DNA of 64,000 nt from Dechloromonas sp. A34 (GTDB lineage Bacteria > Pseudomonadota > Gammaproteobacteria > Burkholderiales > Rhodocyclaceae): positions 2,480,001 to 2,544,000 of the forward strand of contig NZ_CP102486.1 of NCBI RefSeq assembly GCF_026261605.1, in the 5' to 3' direction. Positions within the stretch are counted from its first letter, which is position 1, and every line of letters starts with the position of its first letter. A model generated the notes under the pieces. The model was not told the DNA's origin. It worked only from the letters and a program-made list of their open reading frames with translations, and searched no databases. The position numbers and the translations under genes were made by a program. This document shows positions 9,057 to 17,062 of this stretch, in pieces.

Positions 9057-9313
9057 GGTGTTTTTCCCTCAATCAGGTCGCAGGCCGACCTTGCCGAGCT
9101 AAGTCATTAGGGCACTATCATAACGGAAAGTGCTGCGAAATAAAGAGGCGCAACGATTCTGCTTGCGCAGTATTTCACACTCAAGAATAGATCTTGTGAG
9201 GAACAATCTTCCGATTGGCCCGTCAATCTACCATCTGGACTCGGCTTGCTGGGCCAACTGGGAGACCTGGCTAATAGATAGAGTCGCAAATGTGTCTGTA
9301 TAGCAGCGTGCCA

Positions 9314-9331
9314 TTTTCGACTGTCGGAAAA
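9314..9331. promoter_or_regulatory. Imperfect dyad, possible activator site upstream of the sigma-54 promoter
   Basis: The sequence TTTTCGACTGTCGGAAAA is a near-palindrome (TTTTCGAC against GTCGGAAAA with one extra base). It lies about 60 bases upstream of the sigma-54 -24 element, a plausible distance for an enhancer-binding protein. In some XrtA bacteria PEP-CTERM genes are controlled by RpoN with the regulator PrsR; that this dyad is such a site is inference. Confidence 0.4.
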
Positions 9332-9390
9332 ATTTACATCAACGTAGGGGTGTTAAAAATTAGTTGTTTAAATTCATGTTGATATGGTAG

Positions 9391-9406
9391 TGGCACGAAT
9401 TGTGCC
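9391..9406 (+). promoter_or_regulatory. Sigma-54 (RpoN) -24/-12 promoter of the PEP-CTERM gene
   Basis: TGGCACGAATTGTGCC matches the sigma-54 consensus TGGCACGNNNNTTGCW except for one T and the last base. The invariant GG and GC are correctly 10 bases apart. Transcription would start near 9417, leaving a leader of roughly 57 bases before the ATG at 9474. Confidence 0.8.
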
Positions 9407-9473
9407 TTTGGTTTGTTGTGGCTAGATTCGTTTGCCCCTCGCATTGTTGAATCCACTCTTTCTGGAGATAAAA

Positions 9474-10334
9474 ATGAAACTTTCTACTAAGCTCAAGGCG
9501 CTATGTGCTGCTCTTGCCGTGGGTGCCGCAAGTGCGGCTTCGGCTTCGCCGATCTATCTTGACGTTGGCACGAACTTCGCGCCGGGCGCTGACAAAGTCA
9601 ATGCCACCAGTACCTCCGTGAAGAATGAGGTGTTATATACATATCAGTCGACTACAACGGTTTTTGACACCAACGCTAGCGGCACCATTGATGCGGGTGA
9701 TGCAATCTCGACCAATATTGGGTTGTTTGGTACCAACATCTTGGCAAACAACCGTGCTACGGGATTCAACCCCGGCGAAACTTTCGGTACCAATGCTGAC
9801 AATGGATATGGTGACGATTGGGTGATTAGCTTTAGTGGTGTAAACCTTCTGGGGACAGTCTCATCGGTTCTTGGTGGTGTTCCGCTATTGTCTTACGCTC
9901 CCGGTGGCGTGATCAATATGTTGCTCACGTTCGATGGATCTACCTATAACAACTTTATGGATCTAGTCATTTCCGGCGGTGCACCAACGGGCTTGAGTAC
10001 TATTCTGCTCGGGGTTCCTGATTTTTCCGCTGTTGATGCAGGGTTTAACAACCTGTTTCACGCTGCGGGTGGTGTTAATTGTGCCGGAAATACTGGTTTC
10101 AAAGATCTCACTGATTGCGCTCCGCCCATAGCGATTAGTTTTGAAGCTAGCCAAGACACCAATGTCTTGATCAGTCAATTTACTAACAATGGCGATGGCA
10201 CCTTTTCTGTTTCTACAAACCATGATGGCAGCCTGACCTTCTCTGTGCCTGAGCCTTCGATGCTTCTTTTGATGGGTGGCGCGTTGCTTGGTCTGGGGTT
10301 GTCGAACCGCCGTCGTGCAACTCGCAAAGCTTGA
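9474..10334 (+). CDS. PEP-CTERM sorting-domain protein (exosortase substrate)
   Basis: The 286-residue secreted protein starts MKLSTKLKALCAALAVGAAS with a signal peptide cleaved near ASASP. It ends with the exosortase sorting tail: VPEP, a hydrophobic segment (SMLLLMGGALLGLGL) and a basic end SNRRRATRKA. Residues 65-76 (DTNASGTIDAGD) resemble an EF-hand/dockerin calcium loop. It should be cleaved by XrtA and anchored with the exopolysaccharide. An upstream in-frame ATG at 9432 was rejected because GGAG at 9464-9467 sits 6 bases before this ATG and the signal peptide begins here. A sigma-54 promoter precedes it and a strong terminator follows. Confidence 0.93.
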   Translation: MKLSTKLKALCAALAVGAASAASASPIYLDVGTNFAPGADKVNATSTSVKNEVLYTYQSTTTVFDTNASGTIDAGDAISTNIGLFGTNILANNRATGFNPGETFGTNADNGYGDDWVISFSGVNLLGTVSSVLGGVPLLSYAPGGVINMLLTFDGSTYNNFMDLVISGGAPTGLSTILLGVPDFSAVDAGFNNLFHAAGGVNCAGNTGFKDLTDCAPPIAISFEASQDTNVLISQFTNNGDGTFSVSTNHDGSLTFSVPEPSMLLLMGGALLGLGLSNRRRATRKA

Positions 10335-10366
10335 TCGGTTAAGCTAATACGGGAGCAATTCCCTAA

Positions 10367-10397
10367 TGCCGTTCAGCGAAAGCTGAATGGCATTTTT
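10367..10397 (+). terminator. Rho-independent terminator of the PEP-CTERM gene
   Basis: An 11-bp stem (TGCCGTTCAGC with GCTGAATGGCA, one G-T pair) capped by a GAAA tetraloop is followed by TTTTTCTC. It starts about 33 bases after the stop codon. Confidence 0.93.
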
Positions 10398-10448
10398 CTC
10401 ATCTAAACAATTTTTGGTTTTAGCTGAGTATGGCTGGCAAGCATTGAG

Positions 10449-10452
10449 CAGG
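10449..10452. repeat. 4-bp target duplication (left copy) of the outer IS3 element
   Basis: CAGG directly precedes the left IS end; the right copy is at 13563-13566. Intact duplicates show that the outer copy moved in by transposition and that its ends have not been rearranged. Confidence 0.8.
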
Positions 10453-10511
10453 TGAGGTGCCCCCGGTTTTAGTGCCAAGGGCGTTTTAGCAAAAGTCCTT
10501 GGGTTGCACCA

Positions 10512-11082
10512 TTAAAGACATTCTTCGGCGGTCGGCTGGGTAGAGATGATTGCCCGATGCTCGGCCGCGAATTCTGCCGGGGTTTGATAGTTCAAAGCGC
10601 TGTGCGGCCGATGCTGGTTGTAGTCCCGGCGCCAAGCGGCGATCAGGATACGAGCCTGGGGCAAGCTCGTAAACCAATGGTCATTCAGGCACTCATCCCG
10701 GAAGCGCCCATTGAAGCTCTCGATGAACGCGTTCTGCGTGGGTTTCCCGGCCTGGATCAGCTTGAGCTGCACACCATGCTGGCAGGCCCACTGGTCGAGC
10801 GCCTTGCCGGTGAATTCCGGCCCCTGGTCGGTTCGAACGGCCTTGGGGTAGCCCCGAAAGCGAGCCGCCTGATCGAGAACACGTGTCACGTAATGGCCTG
10901 AAATGCCGAAGTCGACCGCGAGATCAATGGCCTCCTTGCTGAAATCATCGACGATGGTCAGCACTTTGATCCGCCGGCCGTTGGCCAAGGCATCACTGAC
11001 AAAATCCATCGACCAGACCTGGTTCGGCCCGGTAGGTAGTTCCAGAGCATGGCGCTCCACGGCTACGCCATGCCGACGCTTG
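10512..11082 (-). pseudogene. 3' part of the outer IS3 orfB transposase (integrase core)
   Basis: This fragment holds the DDE integrase core: [14 protein letters not shown], the second acidic block [12 protein letters not shown], and [15 protein letters not shown] with the catalytic glutamate. It is cut from its N-terminal part (12945-13204) by the IS66 insertion. The reading frames of the two fragments match exactly once the 1854-bp insert and one duplicate are removed, giving a 276-residue transposase. A GTG at 11060 could start a 182-residue remnant, but it would lack the N-terminal domain. Confidence 0.9.
11075..11082. repeat. 8-bp target duplication (left copy) of the IS66 remnant
   Basis: GACGCTTG directly precedes the IS66 end GTAAGC. 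An identical copy follows the other end at 12937-12944. Eight-base duplications are the hallmark of IS66-family insertion. Confidence 0.9.
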
Positions 11083-11138
11083 GTAAGCGCCCGGCGAAGT
11101 GAATCGCCCCGGTTTCCGTGGAGGCCGGTTGGTTTAAG

Positions 11139-12020
11139 TCAGGCCACGATGGCGGCCTGATCGGCGAGTTGCCTGTAGTAGTTTGCCTCAGCTTCTGCGG
11201 GGGGGATATAGCCAATCGGTTCAAGCAGCCTGTGGTGGTTAAACCAAGACACCCATTCCAGAGTTGCCAGCTCCACGGATTCCCTGGTTTTCCAAGGGGC
11301 GCGCCGGTGGATCATCTCCGCCTTGTACAAGCCATTAATCGTCTCGGCTAGCGCGTTGTCGTAGCTGTCGCCCTTGCTGCCGACTGATGGCTCAATCCCG
11401 GCTTCGGCCAGTCGCTCGCTGTAGCGGATCGAGACGTACTGCGAGCCCCTGTCCGAGTGGTGGATCAAGGCCTCGTCGGGACTCGGCTGACGGGCGTACA
11501 GCGCCTGTTCCAGCGCATCGAGCACGAAGTCCGTATGCATGGAACTGCTCACTCGCCAACCCACGATACGGCGGGCAAAAACGTCGATGACAAAAGCCAC
11601 ATATAACCAGCCTTGCCAGGTCGAGACATAGGTGAAGTCCGAGACCCACAACTGATTGGGACGGTCGGCCTTGAACTGTCGATTGACCCGATCCAGCGGG
11701 CAAGCCGCTTTGCTGTCGCTGATCGTGGTGCGCACCACCTTGCCGCGCATGACTCCGCGCAAACCTTGACGCCGCATGAGTCGCTCGACCGTACAACGGG
11801 CCACCGCGATGCCTTCGCGGTTCAGTTGCCGCCAGACCTTGTCGGCACCATAGACCTGCAGGTTGGCCTGCCAGACGCGCTTGATCTCGGGCACTAACAC
11901 CTCGTCACGCCGCACTCTCTGACTGCGCTGTTCAGGATTGCGCCGCCGAGCGACATGACGCCGGTCCCGACGGGGCAATCTGCAATTGCCTGCAGATCGG
12001 CTCGACCCCGAAGGCAGCAC
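11139..12020 (-). pseudogene. Inner IS3 orfB transposase, DDE core intact but frameshifted near its N-terminus
   Basis: The catalytic domain is complete: WVSDFTYVSTWQGWLY, IHHSDRGSQYVS and ALAETINGLYKAEMI carry the D-D-E triad. The normal N-terminal part (SFVDEHRAAFGVEPICRQLQ, then IAPSG) lies in another frame at 11968-12060. Around 11964-11968 a family-typical SGYRRH reads as a broken SG-RRH join, consistent with loss of two bases. The first residues of the long open frame are therefore not native. Without ribosomal slippage here the enzyme is probably inactive. Confidence 0.75.
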
Positions 12021-12041
12021 GATGCTCGTCGACGAAAGACC

Positions 12042-12365
12042 TCAAGACTTGAATCGGCGGTCGAGCTCCGCCTGGGCGAAAAACGCGCTGGCAAGCTTGA
12101 GGATCTCGTTGGCTTTGCGCAGCTCTTTGACCTCGCGCTCCAGTTCCTTGACACGCTTCTGGTCCGCCGTGGTCGGCCCTTCGCGCTGGCAGGCATCTCG
12201 TTCGTGCTGACGCACCCAGGTCAGCAGCGTCTGCGGCGTGCAACCGATCTTGACCGCAATGGATTCAACGGCTGACCACAGCGACGGATGATCGGCACGG
12301 CTTTCGGCAACCATGCGCACGGCGCGCTCACGAAATTCGGGGGAGAACTTAACTGACTTCTTCAT
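12042..12365 (-). CDS. Inner IS3 orfA (transposase helix-turn-helix subunit)
   Basis: This 107-residue protein starts [20 protein letters not shown], has the helix-turn-helix block [19 protein letters not shown], and ends in a leucine-zipper-like stretch ([20 protein letters not shown]). In IS3 elements orfA binds the ends and is fused to orfB by a -1 frameshift; a T-run in the coding strand near 12080 could be the slip site. It appears intact, but its orfB partner is frameshifted. Confidence 0.9.
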   Translation of the reverse strand: MKKSVKFSPEFRERAVRMVAESRADHPSLWSAVESIAVKIGCTPQTLLTWVRQHERDACQREGPTTADQKRVKELEREVKELRKANEILKLASAFFAQAELDRRFKS

Positions 12366-12415
12366 GGCTCTATCTTCTCAAGAGTTAGAGCCTCCACCAA
12401 ACCCGGGGCGATTCA

Positions 12416-12914
12416 GATCGCCGGCGAGGCACTGGATTGTTTCGGCAAACTCTATGGGGTCGAGCAGGAAGCTGCCGGATTCGACATCGATGAGCGACGA
12501 CGAATTCGGGAGGCGAAAGCCCGACCGATTGCCGATGAATTGCATGCCTGGTTGACCCGGCAACGACAGGTGGTACCCAATGGCTCGGGGACCGCCAGGG
12601 CGATCGACTACAGCCTGAAACGCTGGGTGGCGCTGACGCATTACCTAACGGATGGCCAGGTGCCGATCGACAACAACTGGATCGAGAATCAGATCCGGCC
12701 GATCGCGCTCGGCCGCAAGAACTGGTTATTTGCCGGCAGCTTGCGCGCCGGCAAACGCGCCGCCGCGATCATGAGCCTGATCCAATCCGCCAAGCTCAAT
12801 GGTCACGAGCCTTTGGCTTACCTGAAGGATGTCCTGACCCGCCTGCCGACCCAACCGGCAAGCCGCGTCGGCGACCTGCTGCCGCACCGCTGGCAACCTC
12901 AAATCACCGACTGA
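12416..12914 (+). pseudogene. C-terminal remnant of an IS66 tnpC transposase
   Basis: About 165 codons of the C-terminus remain in frame up to the stop. They include the IS66 signature around GQVPIDNNWIENQIRPIALG with the last catalytic acidic residue, and the block NWLFAGSLRAGKRAAAIMSL. The N-terminal two thirds and the other IS66 genes are missing, cut off at the inner IS3 end at 12415. It cannot be functional. Confidence 0.9.
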
Positions 12915-12944
12915 CCTGAGTTCGCCGGGGGCTTACGACGCTTG

Positions 12945-13204
12945 CGCCGACGAACGGAGAGGCCGGCATCGCTGTAGAGCCGATACACCCGTTTGTGATT
13001 GGCCTGAACACCTTCTCGCCGAAGCAGCGCATGCAAGCGGCGATAGCCAAACCGACGGCGTTCGCCAGCCAGTTCGACCAGCCGGGCTTTCAATTGCTCG
13101 TTCTCCGGCTGTGCCTTCGACTCGTAATGCAGGACCGTGCGTGATAAACCCACCAGCTGGCAGGCACGGCGTTCGGAAATCGCTGTCGCTTCCCGCATCA
13201 CCAT
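12945..13204 (-). pseudogene. 5' part of the outer IS3 orfB transposase
   Basis: This is the N-terminal region (MREATAISERRACQLVGLSR, then RRFGYRRLHALLRREGVQAN), which contains the HTH_21-type domain of IS3 orfB. The native protein breaks at RRRKRRK, where the IS66 8-base duplication begins; the current frame then runs into IS66 end sequence and stops at 12899. The continuation is at 10512-11082. Confidence 0.88.
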
Positions 13205-13230
13205 GACTGCCTCACGCTTTAGCTGGGGGC

Positions 13231-13500
13231 TTACCGTTTTCGGCCCAATGCTGCTTTCAGCGCTTCGGCGTCGAGAATCGATTCGGTCAGCAGACGCTTG
13301 AGCTTCGCATTCTCTGCTTCCAGCTCCTTCAAGCGCTTCGCGTCCGAAACGGACATCCCGCCAAATTTCGCCCGCCAGTTGTAGAACGACGCATCACTGA
13401 AGCCGTGTTGCCGGCACAGTTCCTTGATCGGAACACCAGCTTCCGCCTGCTGCAAAAAACCGATGATCTGCTCTTCTGAAAACCGCTTCTTCAAGTCCAT
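13231..13500 (-). CDS. Outer IS3 orfA (transposase helix-turn-helix subunit)
   Basis: The 89-residue orfA starts MDLKKRFSEEQIIGFLQQAE. It has a helix-turn-helix (IKELCRQHGFSDASFYNWRA) and a coiled coil (LKELEAENAKLKRLLTESIL). It is intact, with its orfB partner split downstream. Its product could in principle still bind the element ends. Confidence 0.9.
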   Translation of the reverse strand: MDLKKRFSEEQIIGFLQQAEAGVPIKELCRQHGFSDASFYNWRAKFGGMSVSDAKRLKELEAENAKLKRLLTESILDAEALKAALGRKR

Positions 13501-13602
13501 TCTCCTTCTCGAAAACGGACTTTACTAAATTGCCAGTGGCAATGATTGCGGGGGGCAGCTCACAGGGGCAAGGTGAGCAGGTGGCTAAAGAGGCCGGCGG
13601 CC

Positions 13603-14475
13603 TCAGTTGTTTTTCATTAGTATCCGTCGAATGTACCAAAACATTAGTTGTTGTAGAGGGTTGCGATTGCCAAAAGGACGCCAGGTCTTAACCAGTCGAT
13701 TCTGGTAGGCATCGAAGTGCAACCCTTTCGGGGCATAACGGACATCTCCTCGGCCAAGAAGTACTTTTAGCGCAGCGGAGCAAGCGACACCGGCAGCGAG
13801 TTCGATCCCCATCGCAACTGACGGTACCTTACGTTTGAAGAGATTGACTGAATCGCGTGTTAGTAAATAGTGTCGTTGTAGCATTGACGGCGATACACCG
13901 ACGATGAATTTGAGGATTTGATCCTCAAAACTGTAACCATCCAGAGCAAAATACTCTTCAAAACTCATTTTTCCCGGCATAAACACCAGTAAGGCGGTGC
14001 CCATGCCCATCGGGGCGGCGGTGATGGCCGGAATGCCCAGTTCGTAGCAGCGCGCAAAAACCTTGCGACGTATATCGAGTGAAAAGATATCAAGGCTATC
14101 GACGTAGAGATTAGCGCCTTCAAGAAAGTAATCGATATTTTCTAGGCTGAGTCCGTTTGGTAACAATCGTAAATCAACCGATGGATTGATGCCGCGAACC
14201 TGCTCTGCCATTACATCGAGTTTTGGTAGGCCCATTGTTGAGACCATGGCGCCAGCCTGGCGATTCAGATTTGGCCAGTCAAATGTGTCTAGATCGGTGA
14301 TGGTGAACGATCCAACTCCCAGGCGCGCAAGTGTAAGCGTGTGATTCCCCCCAACCCCTCCTAGACCTCCAACAGCAACGCGTGTGGCTCGGAGGCGCGC
14401 CTGTTCATCTTCCGTTACCCATCCGATATTGCGGGAAAATGCAATATCATAAGAGAATTCAGATGCTTTTGACAT
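13603..14475 (-). CDS. ThiF/MoeB/E1-like adenylyltransferase family protein
   Basis: This 290-residue protein has the E1-like nucleotide-binding fold: VAVGGLGGVGGNHTLTLARL near residue 35 is the ATP-binding glycine loop, followed by ITDLDTFDWPNLNRQ and the LDVMAEQVRGINP block typical of ThiF/MoeB. Such enzymes adenylate the C-terminal glycine of ubiquitin-like sulfur carriers, but none is encoded nearby. No CxxC zinc pairs are seen. It is the last gene downstream of two FtsX permeases (76-base gap) and its stop is about 40 bases from the IS insertion. The substrate is unknown. The stretch looks AT-richer than the backbone. Confidence 0.82.
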   Translation of the reverse strand: MSKASEFSYDIAFSRNIGWVTEDEQARLRATRVAVGGLGGVGGNHTLTLARLGVGSFTITDLDTFDWPNLNRQAGAMVSTMGLPKLDVMAEQVRGINPSVDLRLLPNGLSLENIDYFLEGANLYVDSLDIFSLDIRRKVFARCYELGIPAITAAPMGMGTALLVFMPGKMSFEEYFALDGYSFEDQILKFIVGVSPSMLQRHYLLTRDSVNLFKRKVPSVAMGIELAAGVACSAALKVLLGRGDVRYAPKGLHFDAYQNRLVKTWRPFGNRNPLQQLMFWYIRRILMKNN

Positions 14476-14551
14476 GGCTTGTGTTCCTTTTTTACGCTTA
14501 AGTAACAGATTTGTACATGATCGTAGTTACCCAGAAACCTGGTTCTGCTGA

Positions 14552-15787
14552 TTAAGTTCCATGCCGTAGTGCTTCTGTTATTTCTATGTTCGAGACTCTT
14601 CGTGCTGGAAGAATTGAAGCGAGCACGGTGGCAGACCAGCCAATTATTCCTGCAATGACAATTTCAAGCCCATCAAGCCTTATATAGGCGGTATATCCCA
14701 TATTAGCATTGGGTGGTGGTGGCATTGGTATGCCAATAGCCGAAATAATTAAAGCCCCACTAATACCAATAATGAGGCCGAGAAGAGCCCCGCAAGCACC
14801 AACAAAAATATTTTCTAGAATGATCTGCTGAAAGACCGTGGATGGCCGACTACCCAATGCAAGCAAGGTTCCGAATTCACGCGTACGCTCGAATAGCGTC
14901 ATGTTGACACTATTGGCCACCGAGAGTAAAACCATGAATAAAATAATTAAACGAAGTACGCCGAATTGCCGATCGTAAAGTTGAATAGTTTTTACATAGA
15001 AATCTGACAAGTCACGCCAAATGGTTACTTCCATCTCATTCTGTTGAAGCAGTGAACGAACCGATGCTGCCACTTGAGTGCTGAGATCAGTGTTGTTCAG
15101 CACCATAATCAGCAGATGGATTGAGGTGGTATCCATGAGTTCTTGCGCGCTACTCAATGGAATCCGCACTGCGCGTGCATCAAAATCCTTGGAGAATGTT
15201 TGGAATACACCAACAATCTCAAAATCCATTGTATTTATTGCGCCTTCAGATAGGCTGATAACCATGGTTACATGGTCTCCAACGCTGAGGTTCAATGTGC
15301 GCGCCACACCTTGACCAATAACGATACCTGACTTGTCTGAATTTGCGAGGGCACGCCCTTCAATGTAACGAACGTAAATGCCGCTTAGTTTGGCTTCTGC
15401 GTCGGGTTCTATGCCTTCGCCAAAAATGCCGAGGTCGCGTTTGCCATTATTCAGAGTTCCGGTGAAATTTAGCCTGCCAAGTACGCTAGTTGTTCCAGTT
15501 TGGCTGGCCAATTGTTTCCTAAGTGCATCGGCATCCTTAATAAGGTATTTTTCCGGGGCGCGAGTTCGACCTTCTTGAAAGCCTTGACGTGTAATCTGAA
15601 TATGGCCAGTCTGACCGTGGATGATAGCTTCACCCAGTTGAACAAATATATCTTTAACAAACCCGCCAACAATAATTAGACCGGCAACGCCAAGTGCAAT
15701 CGACGTGAGCGTGGCTAAGGTTCTGGCTCGCTGCCGGAAGATATTGCGTAGCGTGAAAAATAACTTGGTTGTAATGACGGAATTCAT
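14552..15787 (-). CDS. ABC transporter permease, FtsX/MacB type (second copy)
   Basis: The 411-residue protein begins MNSVITTKLFFTLRNIFRQR, with an N-terminal membrane segment (ALGVAGLIIVGGFV), a large MacB-like periplasmic domain (about 45-270) and three C-terminal membrane segments, the layout of LolC/E and MacB permeases. These work by mechanotransmission, not by forming a channel. The start was placed at the ATG overlapping the preceding permease stop by 4 bases (ATGA), which implies coupled translation and a heterodimer. The ATPase is presumably encoded at 18436-19197. Confidence 0.88.
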   Translation of the reverse strand: MNSVITTKLFFTLRNIFRQRARTLATLTSIALGVAGLIIVGGFVKDIFVQLGEAIIHGQTGHIQITRQGFQEGRTRAPEKYLIKDADALRKQLASQTGTTSVLGRLNFTGTLNNGKRDLGIFGEGIEPDAEAKLSGIYVRYIEGRALANSDKSGIVIGQGVARTLNLSVGDHVTMVISLSEGAINTMDFEIVGVFQTFSKDFDARAVRIPLSSAQELMDTTSIHLLIMVLNNTDLSTQVAASVRSLLQQNEMEVTIWRDLSDFYVKTIQLYDRQFGVLRLIILFMVLLSVANSVNMTLFERTREFGTLLALGSRPSTVFQQIILENIFVGACGALLGLIIGISGALIISAIGIPMPPPPNANMGYTAYIRLDGLEIVIAGIIGWSATVLASILPARRVSNIEITEALRHGT

Positions 15788-17013
15788 TGGTTGTAGCGCA
15801 AAGCATCTACGATATTCAATCGGCTCGCTTTCCATGCGGGAAGTATGCTGGCCAGCAGAGTCGTTGTGACTGCCAATACAAGCGCGTCAAATACAATTTG
15901 AGGCGTAAAAAGAATTCTTCCGATGAACCCGTGTGACATGCCTGGTGCTGCAGGCATGGGCAACCCTATTGCTGAAATAGATGTGGCGGCGACCCAAGCA
16001 AAGAGGGTGCCGGCAATGCCTCCCATTAAACCGATGAGAAAGCCCTCGATCAGGAATAATCGCATTATCGCGAGGCGGCGCTGACCTAATGCCAGATTGG
16101 TGCCGATTTCTGTGGTTCGTTCAAGGACGCTCATCATTTGGGTGTTAGAAATTGAGAGAACGATGATCAATCCAATAATGATTTTGACTACTTGTATCTG
16201 GCTCGTAAAAAGAACGACAGTTTTATTATAGAAGTCCGCCAGCGCGGTCCACGGGATGATTTCATATTGTTCGGACGGTAGTTTGTCCTTAAGCGTAGCG
16301 ACGATTGGTGTTGTCAGCTTATGGCTTTCTAAAAGAAGGACCCAAGCGGTCCCGCCGTCGACCTTCATAAGACTTCGAGCGCGTTGAATTGGTAGGCGTA
16401 GGAATTGATCGTCAAATTGCTTCGAGGTTGTATTGAATATGCCAACCACTCGAACTTCGGTTGCATTGGGCCCTCCTTTTGCGGTGGTGACCAGCAACAC
16501 AATTGAGTCGCCAATTTTCACACCCAGACTATTGGCCAATCCTTCGCCCAAGAGGACAGATGCTTCACTGTCACTTTTCATGTCTTGACCAGCATCGATA
16601 TTGATTCTGGCACTGATCGGTTTTTCCTTGGCAGGGGATACGCCTTCCCCAATGAACGCTACCGTGTTGTCCCCAAAGCTTGCTAAGCCGCTAAAGGCGA
16701 GTCGTGGAGCAACGCTGACTACACCTGGTAAGTTTGACACAGCCTCGAAGTCGCCAGAGGTCCCTGGTAGGAGGAAGCTATAAGGGTCTGCAATTCCTTT
16801 TTCGTAATATCCTGGCGTGACAATTTGAATATGGCCAAGTTGAGATCTGACTGTGGAATCACGCATGTCATCAAATATCCAGGCAATGAAGCCACTTGCC
16901 AGACAAAATGCCAGAATTCCCCCGCTTACAGTAAGCGTGGAAACAATCGTTCGCTTTGTGTTACGTGTCAGGTTACGTAGCGCGATCTGGAAATCTGATG
17001 TAATTGTTAGCAA
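15784..17013 (-). CDS. ABC transporter permease, FtsX/MacB type (first copy)
   Basis: This 409-residue protein starts MLTITSDFQIALRNLTRNTK and shares the layout of its neighbour: one N-terminal membrane segment (SGGILAFCLASGFIAWIF), a periplasmic core and three C-terminal segments (IIIGLIIVLSISN, then FLIGLMGGIAGTLFAWV, then ALVLAVTTTLLASILPAW). The two are diverged and so probably form a LolC/LolE-like pair. It lies 49 bases downstream of the DUF1302 gene. The transported molecule is unknown; lipoprotein or lipid handling is suggested by the LolA-like gene at the other end. Confidence 0.88.
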   Translation of the reverse strand: MLTITSDFQIALRNLTRNTKRTIVSTLTVSGGILAFCLASGFIAWIFDDMRDSTVRSQLGHIQIVTPGYYEKGIADPYSFLLPGTSGDFEAVSNLPGVVSVAPRLAFSGLASFGDNTVAFIGEGVSPAKEKPISARINIDAGQDMKSDSEASVLLGEGLANSLGVKIGDSIVLLVTTAKGGPNATEVRVVGIFNTTSKQFDDQFLRLPIQRARSLMKVDGGTAWVLLLESHKLTTPIVATLKDKLPSEQYEIIPWTALADFYNKTVVLFTSQIQVVKIIIGLIIVLSISNTQMMSVLERTTEIGTNLALGQRRLAIMRLFLIEGFLIGLMGGIAGTLFAWVAATSISAIGLPMPAAPGMSHGFIGRILFTPQIVFDALVLAVTTTLLASILPAWKASRLNIVDALRYNQ

Positions 17014-17062
17014 TTGGTACCTAATTTCAGACTTAATATTTTCGAATTAAGCCTTCGTCTAT

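Larger units (their letters stand above)
9057..9473. promoter_or_regulatory. Divergent control region between the exopolysaccharide operon and the PEP-CTERM gene
   Basis: This gene-free, AT-richer region separates two divergent genes. It holds a sigma-54 promoter for the rightward gene and an imperfect dyad about 60 bases upstream of it (separate entries). No convincing minus-strand promoter was found: TGGCACG occurs on the minus strand at 9307-9313, but without a GC at the -12 position. Short open frames here look like chance. Confidence 0.6.
11100..12415 (-). mobile_element. Inner IS3-family element (IS51-like) inside the IS66 remnant
   Basis: Inverted ends of about 26 bases are visible: TGAATCGCCCCGGTTT at 11100 and TGAATCGCCCCGGGTTT read inward from 12415, both running on to GTGGAGGC. 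The element is 1316 bp and carries orfA and orfB on the minus strand. The flanking triplets (AAG on the left, GAT on the right) do not match, so there is no target duplication. The simplest reading is insertion into the IS66 followed by an adjacent deletion. Confidence 0.88.
11083..12936. mobile_element. IS66-family element, internally deleted and replaced by an IS3 copy
   Basis: The ends are inverted copies beginning GTAAGCGCCCGGCGAA (left) and GTAAGCCCCCGGCGAA (right, read inward). Both are flanked by GACGCTTG. Only 17 bases remain at the left end and 521 at the right; the rest is the inner IS3 element at 11100-12415. A complete IS66 carries three genes over roughly 2.5 kb, so about 2 kb, including tnpA, tnpB and most of tnpC, is gone. 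It can no longer move by itself. Confidence 0.88.
10453..13562 (-). mobile_element. Outer IS3-family element (IS407-like), interrupted by an IS66 element
   Basis: Related inverted ends are visible: TGAGGTGCCCCC at 10453 and, read inward from 13562, TGAGCTGCCCCC. CAGG flanks both sides (10449-10452 and 13563-13566), a 4-base target duplication as made by the IS407 subgroup. Removing the inner 1854-bp IS66 remnant and one 8-base duplicate leaves 1248 bp, the usual size for this group. The element carries orfA (13231-13500) and a split orfB. It landed between the PEP-CTERM terminator and the end of the ThiF-like gene. Confidence 0.9.

Noticed and set aside
9307..9313. Minus-strand TGGCACG as a second sigma-54 promoter for the export operon
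   Set aside because: The -12 GC is absent at the required spacing; a weaker candidate at 9149-9164 lacks the invariant GG.
10486..10677. Short minus-strand frame at the left end of the outer IS
   Set aside because: It overlaps the orfB 3' end in another frame and extends into IS end sequence.
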